Origin: Verrucomicrobiales bacterium | GTDB taxonomy: Bacteria; Verrucomicrobiota; Verrucomicrobiia; Verrucomicrobiales; DEV007 | Length of the DNA stretch: 5,328 nt | Reading direction: 5' to 3' | Assembly: GCA_022424805.1 (NCBI GenBank) | Contig: JAKMGR010000302.1 | Span: 1-5,328 of the forward strand | Shown: positions 1 through 5,328 of the stretch, piece by piece | Numbering within the stretch: position 1 is the stretch's first letter | Layout: each line of letters begins with the position of its first letter | Notes under the pieces: model-generated | Told to the model about the DNA's origin: nothing | Database searches by the model: none | The model's input: the letters and a program-made list of their open reading frames with translations, nothing else | Translations under genes and position numbers: made by a program

Positions 1-1344
1 GACCCGACCAGGGCGCTTGAGATCAACCTCAATGAGATCTGGCCGACTTGAGGCGAGAATCCAGAGGATGCGACCGCGGTTACCGGTATTGCTCATCTCT
101 TTCGCCATCATCGAATAAACCCGACCCGAGACCCCGGAATCACCCGACCCGGCATCGCGACTTCCGAGAGCCTGATCGGCCTCATCGATAAAAACGACAC
201 AACGCCCTAAGGCATGCAGAAGGGCAAAGATTTTTTCAAGATTTCCTTCCGTGCTGCCGACCCAGCGATCACGAAAGTTCTTCATTTTCACAACAGGCAC
301 ACCGGCTTCGCCAGCGAGACATTCGACGAGATAAGTCTTACCTGTTCCGACTGGGCCGCAGAGCAAATAGCCCATCGGCATCGCCGCAAGATCGTTCTGC
401 TTCCAGAGAGCAATGTCCTGACGAACCCACTTTTTCACGGCATCGTGACCGTAGACGTCGTCGAGCGTTCGAGTTGGCTCGAGGAATTCGATCAGTCCCT
501 GCGAATCCTGCTCGACGAGATCCTTTTTCAAATCGGTCAGGTCATCCTGCTGAAGTGACACGCCCTCATATTCCCGACGCTTTAACAATGATTCGATCGA
601 ACTGACCGTCGCCCCTGCCAACCGCGCCGCAGGCAATTTCGGCTTCCCCGTGAAGTTCTCCAGCGCCTTCGGATAGATCGACTCAAAATAGCGAAAGGCT
701 GGCTCCAGCTCTTTCGGTCCGGGAGTGGGAACATCAATGAGCGCAGCACGCTGATTACGGGAGAGGAGATGATTCAAGTCGTTGAGATTTTCCGTCACGA
801 GAAACACAGCTAGATTCTGCTCGAGAAAATGAGACTCGTACGACCAACAACGAACTACCGAAGCCATCGAATTGAGCTGATAGTCCCGTGTTTGTTTTGA
901 AATCGGAAAAACCAACTCCGCTGATTTGATCACGATCGCGATGTGATGGTTGCGACCAGCAAGGCGCTGTCCTTCCTCGCTCGTCGGCTCGATGCTCCTG
1001 AGGTTGATCAGGTATCGGAGAAACTGGTCAATGTAACCAATCGCGTTGGGTGGATCGTTCGGAAGATCACCATCGTGAAACCGGATTTGCTGAAAAAACT
1101 CATCCCCTGACTCAACGCGCAGGCCGCCACCGAGTTCGTAGCTCAAAACGACATCGAACTTTTTCAGCTGCACCTCGGTGAGGTAGTCGATCAAGTTACC
1201 AATTTGTGGAGCATCTTCATCCCCCTTGGCCGGCAAAAGCAGCCTGTCATGAATATTGCCGTGCACCACGAACTGATTGGCGGCGCCGGACAGATAAAGT
1301 CTTCGGACTTCGAGGGACCAGGGAGATTGATTCGATTCTTCCAT
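1..1344 (-). CDS. AAA family ATPase with degenerate N-terminal ATPase-like domain (C-terminus cut by window edge)
   Basis: The frame is open from an ATG at 1344 down to base 1: 448 codons with no stop, so the C-terminus lies outside the window. The codon before the ATG is TGA, so the gene cannot start further upstream in this frame. The C-terminal half is a classical AAA module: Walker A GPVGTGKT (residues 330-337), a pore-loop-like segment DRWVGS (359-364), Walker B VVFIDEAD (383-390) and an arginine-finger segment KRPGR (443-447). The usual sensor-1 asparagine of ATNRPD is serine here (ASSRPD, 431-436). Residues 1-220 carry FVVHGNIHD (25-33), a Walker-B-like hydrophobic strand AIVIKSAEL (136-144) and a sensor-1-like strand VFLVTEN (180-186), but no Walker A. 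I infer an inactive first ATPase domain. Such proteins usually remodel or unfold protein partners. The substrate is unknown, and no protease motif is visible in the part present. It is the last visible gene of the leftward operon, 21 nt after the S4 gene. Confidence 0.88.
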   Translation of the reverse strand, partial: MEESNQSPWSLEVRRLYLSGAANQFVVHGNIHDRLLLPAKGDEDAPQIGNLIDYLTEVQLKKFDVVLSYELGGGLRVESGDEFFQQIRFHDGDLPNDPPNAIGYIDQFLRYLINLRSIEPTSEEGQRLAGRNHHIAIVIKSAELVFPISKQTRDYQLNSMASVVRCWSYESHFLEQNLAVFLVTENLNDLNHLLSRNQRAALIDVPTPGPKELEPAFRYFESIYPKALENFTGKPKLPAARLAGATVSSIESLLKRREYEGVSLQQDDLTDLKKDLVEQDSQGLIEFLEPTRTLDDVYGHDAVKKWVRQDIALWKQNDLAAMPMGYLLCGPVGTGKTYLVECLAGEAGVPVVKMKNFRDRWVGSTEGNLEKIFALLHALGRCVVFIDEADQALGSRDAGSGDSGVSGRVYSMMAKEMSNTGNRGRILWILASSRPDLIEVDLKRPGRV

Positions 1345-1365
1345 TCAGGTGCCCAGCCTACGACA

Positions 1366-1839
1366 TCAGCTTTGTTTCGTAAACGATTTCACGAACTCCT
1401 CGAAATCAGCCTGTTCCTCTGCTGCATCAGCCATCAACTCGTCGAGTTCGCGACGCTCTCTCTTGGTCGGGCGCCCGGTTCCAGCTTCGCGCTGCGGCAT
1501 CGTTTTTCTCGCCAGCTGGCGAGCTCCCTCCGCCGCCGCGCAGACTTCGGGTGGAGTTCGATCAATCGCAAATTCTTCTACCCTTTTCGCACCCACTCGC
1601 TTCGTGAGGAGCGCTTTCACCTCCACCGTGAGGGTGAGTGGGCCCCGCCTTACCTCGATCAGGTCTCCGATACGCACTTGCTGCGCCGGTTTACAACGCG
1701 CGCCATTCACGAGCAATTGCTCCCGCTTGCAGGCTGTCGCAGCGATTGTTCGGGTCTTATACAATCGAACCGCCCAGGTCCAAACATCGACCCGCACGGA
1801 TTCGTCTGCGTTGTTGGCTTCGTCTCCCACGCTCTTCAA
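1366..1839 (-). CDS. RNA-binding S4 domain protein, Hsp15-like
   Basis: This 157-residue basic protein has an S4 RNA-binding fold at about residues 15-75. It opens with VRVDVWTWAVRLYKTR (15-30), followed by LLVNGARCKP and the IGDLIEVRRG turn. A KRVGAKRVEEF segment, TPPE, and a basic GRPTKRERRELD stretch (122-133) follow, and the protein ends in an acidic and then basic tail. This order matches the Hsp15/HslR family. In E. coli that protein binds stalled 50S subunits still carrying peptidyl-tRNA and helps recycle them. Ribosome rescue is therefore the likely role, by family knowledge only. The start taken is a TTG, 3 nt after the ispE stop, with AGGA about 9 nt upstream. A GTG three codons later is the alternative. 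The tight spacing suggests translational coupling to ispE. hslR could be used as a symbol, but orthology is not proven. Confidence 0.9.
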   Translation of the reverse strand: MKSVGDEANNADESVRVDVWTWAVRLYKTRTIAATACKREQLLVNGARCKPAQQVRIGDLIEVRRGPLTLTVEVKALLTKRVGAKRVEEFAIDRTPPEVCAAAEGARQLARKTMPQREAGTGRPTKRERRELDELMADAAEEQADFEEFVKSFTKQS

Positions 1840-1842
1840 AAA

Positions 1843-2706
1843 TCACACTGTCCTACCCAGAAACGTCCAGGTGTTTTCACCATACCGTTCTTTTGCCCGC
1901 GTATTCAGCTCATGCTCGGAAGCATCCTCGTGCAATATTGCGAGCGTTGTCGAACCCGAGCCTGACATGAGCGCGGCATCCACTTCGGGTTGATCGAGAA
2001 GCCATGTCTTGATCTCACCCAGAATGGGGTATTTCTCAAAAACGGGGCGCTCCAAATGATTGATCATTGTCCCCCAGGTTCGCTCCTGCCCCTCATAAAG
2101 AAATCCTTCGTATTCCTCCGATTCAGCCCATCGCTGGTAGGCCCAAGCCGTGTCGATCCCGAAGGCAGGTTTGATCAGGAGAATCGGTAAGGACGCTATC
2201 TCATCAGAAATCGGCTCAACGATTTCTCCGCGCCCGCTGCAGTCACAGGGGCGCTGATAGATAAAAAACGGAATATCCGAACCGATCGTTGCACCCACCT
2301 CGGCGAGCTCGTCCTCACCCAGGTAGAGGCTTGCCATTTCATTCAGGGCAAGCAACACGGAAGCCGCATCGCTACTTCCTCCCCCCAAACCTGCACCGGA
2401 TGGAATGTGCTTGGTAAGATCAATACTGATCGCAAAGGTCTTTTCGGTGTGCTTTTCAAGAGCGCGCACAGCTTTGACAGCCAAGTTTTCTTCGCCCGTC
2501 GGCAATGACTCTTCAGAACAGCGAAGGACCAGATCATTGTCTTCCCGCCACTTCAGCTTCAGTCGATCCACGAGTGAAAGCGCCACCATGCGCGTATGCA
2601 GATCGTGAAATCCATCTTCACGCTTACCGAGGATCTTCAGCCAGAGATTGGTTTTTGCAGGGGCCTCAATTTCAAAGGCGACCGACATGTCAGGAAATTC
2701 GCTCAT
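1843..2706 (-). CDS. ispE: 4-diphosphocytidyl-2-C-methyl-D-erythritol kinase
   Basis: This cytosolic GHMP-superfamily kinase phosphorylates the 2-hydroxyl of CDP-methylerythritol with ATP, the fourth step of the MEP pathway to IPP and DMAPP. The 287-residue length is normal for the family. APAKTN near the N-terminus contains the conserved lysine K18. The glycine-rich ATP loop is IPSGAGLGGGSSDAA (101-115). GSDIPFF (142-148) supplies the catalytic aspartate D144, and MSGSGST (247-253) is the third GHMP motif. The ATG at 2706 follows the pgeF stop by 10 nt, with a weak GAAAG upstream. A second ATG six codons in, closer to the conserved APAKTN, is a possible alternative start. It sits in the middle of the leftward operon. 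The MEP pathway genes are usually scattered, so the neighbours do not indicate a metabolic cluster. Confidence 0.97.
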   Translation of the reverse strand: MSEFPDMSVAFEIEAPAKTNLWLKILGKREDGFHDLHTRMVALSLVDRLKLKWREDNDLVLRCSEESLPTGEENLAVKAVRALEKHTEKTFAISIDLTKHIPSGAGLGGGSSDAASVLLALNEMASLYLGEDELAEVGATIGSDIPFFIYQRPCDCSGRGEIVEPISDEIASLPILLIKPAFGIDTAWAYQRWAESEEYEGFLYEGQERTWGTMINHLERPVFEKYPILGEIKTWLLDQPEVDAALMSGSGSTTLAILHEDASEHELNTRAKERYGENTWTFLGRTV

Positions 2707-2716
2707 GATTCTTTCG

Positions 2717-3391
2717 TTATTCTGCCCACCCCATAACGGCGAACAGTCTCCCCGTCTTGCCCATTTCTACTCGGTAGCTGTAGTAGCGATCCAGATCGCT
2801 ACTCGTGCAGGTTCCACAATCGTGCACCTGGCTGGCCGGAACTCCAGCCGCTACGCAATCCGAAACAATCTGCGCAGCAAAATCGATTTCATAAACGGGC
2901 GGACGAACACAGGGAGCGAGTTGTACGACCAGATCAGATGGATCCGATCCAAAATTCTCACTCATTACCCGAATCGCTTCGGGAGCAATTTTCTGAGCCG
3001 TTCCATTTTTGCCGGAGTGCACAACCGCACAGGCTCTCTTGACAGGGTCAGCGAGAAAAACGGCACCACAATCTGCGACAAAAATTCCCAGATATTGTCC
3101 GGCCGTTGCCGTAGCAAGACCGTCAGTCTCTGGAAAATGCGGGTTCCCGACACCAGTCTCCGCAGCGACAATTTCCACATTGTTACCGTGGACCTGCTCC
3201 CCTGTTGCGACGTGCTCCCGCGAAATACCAAGAAAATTAAGACGATCAAAAAAATGCTGCTCCAGCCGCGCGATTGCGATTTCGCGATCCGTTTTCACAT
3301 CGATATCGGGATGACGCAGTGTGAATCCATGGACCAACCCATTCAGTTTAGAAAGGGCAGGAAACGATTCGATCAAAGGGTCTTCCGGCAT
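2717..3391 (-). CDS. pgeF: PgeF/YfiH-family laccase-domain protein (peptidoglycan editing / purine nucleoside enzyme)
   Basis: This is a member of the laccase-domain family (YfiH, YlmD, PgeF; also called polyphenol oxidase). E. coli YfiH is reported to remove wrongly incorporated L-Ser from UDP-MurNAc precursors, and other members act as purine nucleoside phosphorylases or adenosine deaminases. Counting from the ATG at 3391 (224 residues), the metal or active-site residues are present: H68 in GEQVHG, C108 in VADC and H125 in VVHSGKNG. TDGLAT (89-94), APCVRPPVYE (159-168) and the C-terminal YYSYR...KTGRL block also fit. The usual HAGWRG motif is replaced by HSGKNG. A TTG at 3427 would add 12 residues. 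I prefer the ATG because the family fold begins just after it and the TTG has no close ribosome binding site. It is the first gene of the leftward operon. The exact substrate cannot be told from the sequence. Confidence 0.92.
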   Translation of the reverse strand: MPEDPLIESFPALSKLNGLVHGFTLRHPDIDVKTDREIAIARLEQHFFDRLNFLGISREHVATGEQVHGNNVEIVAAETGVGNPHFPETDGLATATAGQYLGIFVADCGAVFLADPVKRACAVVHSGKNGTAQKIAPEAIRVMSENFGSDPSDLVVQLAPCVRPPVYEIDFAAQIVSDCVAAGVPASQVHDCGTCTSSDLDRYYSYRVEMGKTGRLFAVMGWAE

Positions 3392-3427
3392 CCCCACCAA
3401 TCCAACAGGGTTAGACCGATGAGTCAA

Positions 3428-3517
3428 TTAGCTTTGTTGCACTCCGCCTTTCCCCACTCCGTTCCGAATCTCTTTGTTCTCCGACTCAACGCTGTTGGAT
3501 TCATATCTCACTCTCAC
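3428..3517 (-). CDS. Possible 29-codon upstream leader ORF before pgeF
   Basis: On the minus strand a full AAGGAG (3533-3528) stands 10 nt before a GTG that opens 29 codons. The frame ends in TAA directly against the TTG at 3427, in frame with pgeF. The predicted peptide is charged and polar, with RVRYES near its start and GVGKGG near its end. It resembles no family I know. It could be a leader peptide that controls pgeF translation by coupling, or a chance frame downstream of a GA-rich stretch. The AAGGAG match is the only real support. Confidence 0.2.
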   Translation of the reverse strand: MRVRYESNSVESENKEIRNGVGKGGVQQS

Positions 3518-3618
3518 TGTTACTTTTCTCCTTGTTCACAGCCAGCAAACGCTCAACTGTCGTTCCGAACCCATTTCTTTTTCCAATTCCCACGCAAATT
3601 AGCCCCTCCGAATCCCCG

Positions 3619-3646
3619 TTGACTTTTTTTTCACGAGACGTAAAGT
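3619..3646 (+). promoter_or_regulatory. Putative sigma70-type promoter for rpmH
   Basis: TTGACT (3619-3624, 5 of 6 matches to TTGACA) and TAAAGT (3641-3646, 4 of 6 to TATAAT) are separated by 16 bp. The spacer begins with a run of T. Transcription would begin near 3653 and give a leader of about 110 nt before rpmH. A second -10-like sequence, TAGAAT at 3715-3720, has no matching -35 at normal spacing and is less likely. Confidence 0.5.
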
Positions 3647-3656
3647 GGCGGCCCTC

Positions 3657-3697
3657 CGATCAGAATGCGATCAGCTCAGGCGTTGAATCGCGATCAG
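3657..3697 (+). repeat. Three direct CGATCAG heptamers
   Basis: CGATCAG occurs at 3657-3663, 3668-3674 and 3691-3697. The start-to-start distances are 11 and 23 bp, close to one and two helical turns. The last two copies are preceded by G. They lie just downstream of the putative rpmH promoter, where a bound protein could block or modulate early transcription. Each copy contains GATC. A regulatory role is inferred from spacing and position only. Confidence 0.35.
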
Positions 3698-3704
3698 AGC
3701 CCCC

Positions 3705-3738
3705 TTTTCCGTTTTAGAATGCGGGAATACGCGGAAAA
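3705..3738 (+). repeat. Inverted repeat in the rpmH leader
   Basis: TTTTCCG (3705-3711) and CGGAAAA (3732-3738) form a perfect 7-bp inverted repeat with a 20-nt loop. Six bases of the left arm (3706-3711) are also complementary to CGGAAA at 3754-3759, which overlaps the rpmH ribosome binding site. The two pairings exclude each other. No T tract follows, so it does not look like a simple terminator. Confidence 0.35.
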
Positions 3739-3754
3739 CAAACAATTTACCACC

Positions 3755-3760
3755 GGAAAG
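3755..3760 (+). promoter_or_regulatory. rpmH ribosome binding site
   Basis: GGAAAG lies 2 nt before the ATG, its GGA core 5 nt before it. It supports the start at 3763, although the spacing is short. Confidence 0.5.
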
Positions 3761-3762
3761 AG

Positions 3763-3945
3763 ATGAAACGGACGTATCAACCCTCAAAACGCTCGCGGAA
3801 AAACCAACACGGTTTCCGTGCTCGCATGTCTACAAAAGCTGGTCGTGACCTCATCAAGCGTCGCCGCCAGAAAGGACGCAAGCGCCTCATCCCTAAGGGA
3901 GCAGAGCTCAAGTACAAGCGTCACACCGTTCAACACGGTCGCTAA
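3763..3945 (+). CDS. rpmH: 50S ribosomal protein L34 with C-terminal extension
   Basis: L34 is a small, very basic protein of the large ribosomal subunit that binds 23S rRNA. The 60-residue product begins [20 protein letters not shown], followed by [11 protein letters not shown] and [11 protein letters not shown] (32-42), which covers the entire family signature. Typical L34 is 44-47 residues and ends soon after the RKRL segment. Here [18 protein letters not shown] (43-60) continues in the same frame to a clear TAA, giving a basic tail about 14 residues longer. The gene opens the rightward operon and is followed by rnpA, as in most bacteria. A perfect 5-bp hairpin (CACGG-TTT-CCGTG, 3808-3820) lies inside the coding region and may be incidental. 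Confidence 0.97.
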   Translation: MKRTYQPSKRSRKNQHGFRARMSTKAGRDLIKRRRQKGRKRLIPKGAELKYKRHTVQHGR

Positions 3946-4033
3946 TTTCCCTCTGGGGGCAGCTTCTCAGGCGAACTCAGTCAAACGGCATTGGCCGACA
4001 AGATGCTGATTTTCGCCGTCCTCGCAGCAGCCC

Positions 4034-4038
4034 GGTGA
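4034..4038 (+). promoter_or_regulatory. rnpA ribosome binding site
   Basis: GGTGA lies 4 nt before the ATG at 4043. The frame upstream is open only back to a TGA at 4007-4009 and contains no other start codon, so the ATG is the only sensible start. Confidence 0.5.
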
Positions 4039-4042
4039 ACGG

Positions 4043-4414
4043 ATGAAATTTCCCCGCAGCAGACGAATTGTCAGCCGCGGAGATTTCCAACGGGTCAGGA
4101 GAGAAGGAAAATCTTTCGCAGGAAAGTTCCTCGTTTTGGGGTTCCTCCACGACGAAACACTGGACGAAGACATTCGTCTCGGACTCATCACGACAAAGCA
4201 AATCGGCAACGCCGTCACGAGAAATCGGGTTCGTCGCCGCCTTCGAGGAATCGCGCAACGCATCGGCGAAAGGATCAAGCCTGGCCATTTTCTCGTCCTC
4301 ATCGCTCGAAATCGAGCCGCGGATGCTACCAGTGAACAGCTGGAACGAGAGTTGAAGTGGATGCTGCATCGCAATGATCTGATACTGCCCAAGGAGAATC
4401 CGGATCTGGACTGA
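4043..4414 (+). CDS. rnpA: Ribonuclease P protein component
   Basis: This is the protein subunit of RNase P, which helps the catalytic RNA cleave 5' leaders from pre-tRNAs. The product has 123 residues, normal for the family. The N-terminus is typical: RRIVSRGDFQRVRREGKSF (7-25) contains the conserved phenylalanine F15 of the substrate cleft. The RNR motif is present as GNAVTRNRVRRRLR (55-68), and GHFLVLIARN (81-90) forms a core strand. The C-terminus is acidic. It starts 97 nt after rpmH and its stop is 3 nt before yidD, so it is probably co-transcribed with both. Nothing unusual appears in its key residues. Confidence 0.97.
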   Translation: MKFPRSRRIVSRGDFQRVRREGKSFAGKFLVLGFLHDETLDEDIRLGLITTKQIGNAVTRNRVRRRLRGIAQRIGERIKPGHFLVLIARNRAADATSEQLERELKWMLHRNDLILPKENPDLD

Positions 4415-4417
4415 GAC

Positions 4418-4762
4418 ATGAAAAAAATTCTCAATCCCATCCTCATTTTTTTTGTCCGTATCTACCAGGCGGTTATTTCTCCGCCATTGCACTTCATTTG
4501 CGGCCCCATGAGCGGATGCCGTTTTTACCCTTCCTGCTCCCAGTATTACATCGATGCCGTGACCGTAAATGGTCCGATCAAAGGCTCATTCCAGGGGCTT
4601 TACCGCATTTTACGATGTAATCCCTGGGGAGGAATGGGCTACGATCCTCCTCCCGGGTGGGAAGAATATCTGGCAAAACACCCCGAGGCCGCGTATGTAG
4701 GCCGTCGCCCGTGTGACCTGCCCGATCAGGATCCCCGAAAATCTGAAACTGACACTGATTAG
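4418..4762 (+). CDS. yidD: Membrane protein insertion efficiency factor YidD
   Basis: YidD is a small membrane-associated protein that assists YidC-dependent insertion of inner membrane proteins. The 114-residue product has an N-terminal amphipathic or hydrophobic helix (about 4-22, NPILIFFVRIYQAVISP), then the signature CRFYPSCSQY (34-43) with its paired cysteines, and RCNPWGGMGYDPPP (66-79). E. coli YidD has 85 residues. Here a hydrophilic tail of about 30 residues follows the core (WEEYLAKHPE onward) and ends in acidic and polar residues. The start follows the rnpA stop by 3 nt without a good ribosome binding site, suggesting translational coupling. It lies between rnpA and yidC in the conserved order. 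Confidence 0.97.
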   Translation: MKKILNPILIFFVRIYQAVISPPLHFICGPMSGCRFYPSCSQYYIDAVTVNGPIKGSFQGLYRILRCNPWGGMGYDPPPGWEEYLAKHPEAAYVGRRPCDLPDQDPRKSETDTD

Positions 4763-4777
4763 AAGACTTATTTGCCC

Positions 4778-5328
4778 ATGAAAAACATGGATCGCACATC
4801 GTGGATTGGCGTGATCGCCTGCCTCGCCCTGCTCTTTACCTGGGGCTGGTGGAACGCCAAAGAAACCGCCAAACGGATGGAGGCTGAGCGCATTGCTGCA
4901 GAAGAAGCAGCGAAAAATGCTCCGCCCGAACCCGATACCAAAGACGGCGAGACCGCCAAGACAGTTGGAGCTCCAACCGAAGAGCCTCTCGAACCCGTCG
5001 CAGCTGCAGAAAGTCACGTGCTCGAAAATGAGTTCGTCACTTTCGAAATGACGAACCGCGGAGCAGGAGTTCGAGTAGCTAAGCTGAAAACGCAAATGAA
5101 GGAGTTGGAAGGCTCCGAGCCTATCGGGATTAACGAAACGGCAAGTAATCCGGTCGGTGCTCTTTCCGCCGGAGCAGGAGAATTCGATGGAACAAACTGG
5201 GCGGTCACTTCATCTTCCAATTCGGAAGTCGTTTACACCACCGCCACGAAAGAAGGATTCGAACTCGTAAAGACCTATAAACTCTCCAGCGGCGAAGATT
5301 CTGATCCACACGAAATCGATCTGGAGCT
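4778..5328 (+). CDS. yidC: Membrane protein insertase YidC (N-terminal part, cut by window edge)
   Basis: YidC inserts and folds inner membrane proteins, alone or with SecYEG. Only the first 183 codons are present, and the catalytic transmembrane core lies beyond the right edge. Visible are an N-terminal signal-anchor helix (about 9-25, rich in W and L), a charged Ala/Glu/Lys linker (27-78), and the start of the periplasmic P1 beta domain from about residue 79 (VLENEFVTFEMTNRGAGV), where TNRGAGV corresponds to the family's TRGG-like segment. The long N-terminal domain is the Gram-negative YidC form. The ATG at 4778 has a weak AGAAG 12 nt upstream. An ATG three codons later gives MDRTSWIGV, which also resembles YidC starts. 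The gene begins 15 nt after yidD. The assignment rests on gene order plus this N-terminal architecture. Confidence 0.93.
   Translation, partial: MKNMDRTSWIGVIACLALLFTWGWWNAKETAKRMEAERIAAEEAAKNAPPEPDTKDGETAKTVGAPTEEPLEPVAAAESHVLENEFVTFEMTNRGAGVRVAKLKTQMKELEGSEPIGINETASNPVGALSAGAGEFDGTNWAVTSSSNSEVVYTTATKEGFELVKTYKLSSGEDSDPHEIDLE

Larger units (their letters stand above)
3392..3762. other. Divergent intergenic region between the pgeF and rpmH operons
   Basis: These 371 bp separate two divergent operons and must carry control signals for both. The rpmH side has a plausible promoter, three CGATCAG repeats and an inverted repeat before the ribosome binding site. The pgeF side has a strong minus-strand Shine-Dalgarno sequence leading into a short frame. 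CGTTCCGAA occurs twice (3460-3468 and 3561-3569), the second copy inside the near-palindrome GTTCCGAAC. One sequence, TTGTTCACA at 3532-3540, is one base away from the relaxed DnaA box TTATNCACA, but I find no cluster and no AT-rich unwinding stretch. I could not pick a convincing leftward promoter. Confidence 0.6.

Noticed and set aside
1204..1965. A 253-codon plus-strand frame, with a second frame at 1349-1993
   Set aside because: Both are antisense to the S4, ATPase and ispE genes, and are rich in Arg, Ser and Cys with no recognisable motif.
3532..3540. DnaA-box-like TTGTTCACA suggesting an origin
   Set aside because: It is a single imperfect site, with no clustered boxes, AT-rich unwinding element or adjacent dnaA.
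2648..3622. A 324-codon open frame on the plus strand opposite pgeF
   Set aside because: It lies antisense to a gene with clear PgeF motifs, its translation shows no domain or normal composition, and it runs across the intergenic region. It is a by-product of codon use in the real gene.
3715..3720. TAGAAT as the main rpmH -10 box
   Set aside because: There is no -35 element at 15-19 bp upstream; the nearest TTGAAT is 26 bp away. The TTGACT/TAAAGT pair is better.
3705..3738. The inverted repeat as a rho-independent terminator
   Set aside because: The stem is AU-rich with a long loop, no T run follows, and it lies directly before rpmH rather than after a gene on that strand.
3818..4009. A 63-codon frame overlapping rpmH and running into the spacer
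   Set aside because: It has no ribosome binding site, starts inside rpmH in another frame and is Ser/Ala-rich without a motif.
3967..4492. Minus-strand frames of 159 and 171 codons opposite rnpA
   Set aside because: rnpA on the plus strand has the RNR motif and conserved context. The opposite frames have shadow-like composition.

Overview
This is an ordinary bacterial chromosomal window made of two divergent gene clusters separated by one intergenic region of about 370 bp. The rightward cluster (rpmH, rnpA, yidD, start of yidC) is the conserved ribosomal protein L34 / RNase P protein / membrane insertion block found across bacteria, often near the replication origin. The leftward cluster is pgeF, ispE, a small S4 RNA-binding protein and an AAA ATPase cut by the left edge. 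I see no mobile element, CRISPR array, tRNA or rRNA. The base composition is moderate and looks even by eye. The HSGK-type PgeF, the Hsp15-like S4 protein and the gene content suggest a Gram-negative lineage, possibly Verrucomicrobiota (Opitutae-like). That placement is an inference from recalled family resemblance, not a search.

Leftward operon (minus strand, about 3391 down to 1). PgeF is a laccase-fold enzyme that edits peptidoglycan precursors or scavenges purine nucleosides. IspE is the GHMP kinase of the MEP isoprenoid pathway. The S4 protein resembles the ribosome-rescue factor Hsp15. The AAA ATPase has an N-terminal region that looks like a degenerate first ATPase domain, followed by an intact AAA domain. 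The gaps are 10, 3 and 21 nt, so the four genes are probably co-transcribed. The ATPase stays open for all 448 visible codons to the left edge.

Intergenic region (about 3392-3762). It holds a plausible sigma70-type promoter for rpmH, three copies of CGATCAG just downstream of it, an inverted repeat in the presumed rpmH leader whose left arm could also pair with the rpmH ribosome binding site, and, on the minus strand, a strong Shine-Dalgarno sequence in front of a 29-codon frame that ends directly before the possible TTG start of pgeF. There is one weak DnaA-box-like sequence and no cluster of them, so it is not convincingly an origin.

Rightward operon (plus strand, 3763-5328). L34 has a C-terminal extension beyond the usual 44-47 residues. 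It is followed after 97 nt by RNase P protein, after 3 nt by the membrane insertion factor YidD, and after 15 nt by the insertase YidC, of which only the signal-anchor helix, a charged linker and the start of the periplasmic domain are in the window. These genes tie ribosome and tRNA production to insertion of new membrane proteins.

Nothing here amounts to a clear new biological system. The observations most worth checking are the two-domain AAA ATPase, the L34 tail and the regulatory structure of the divergent intergenic region.
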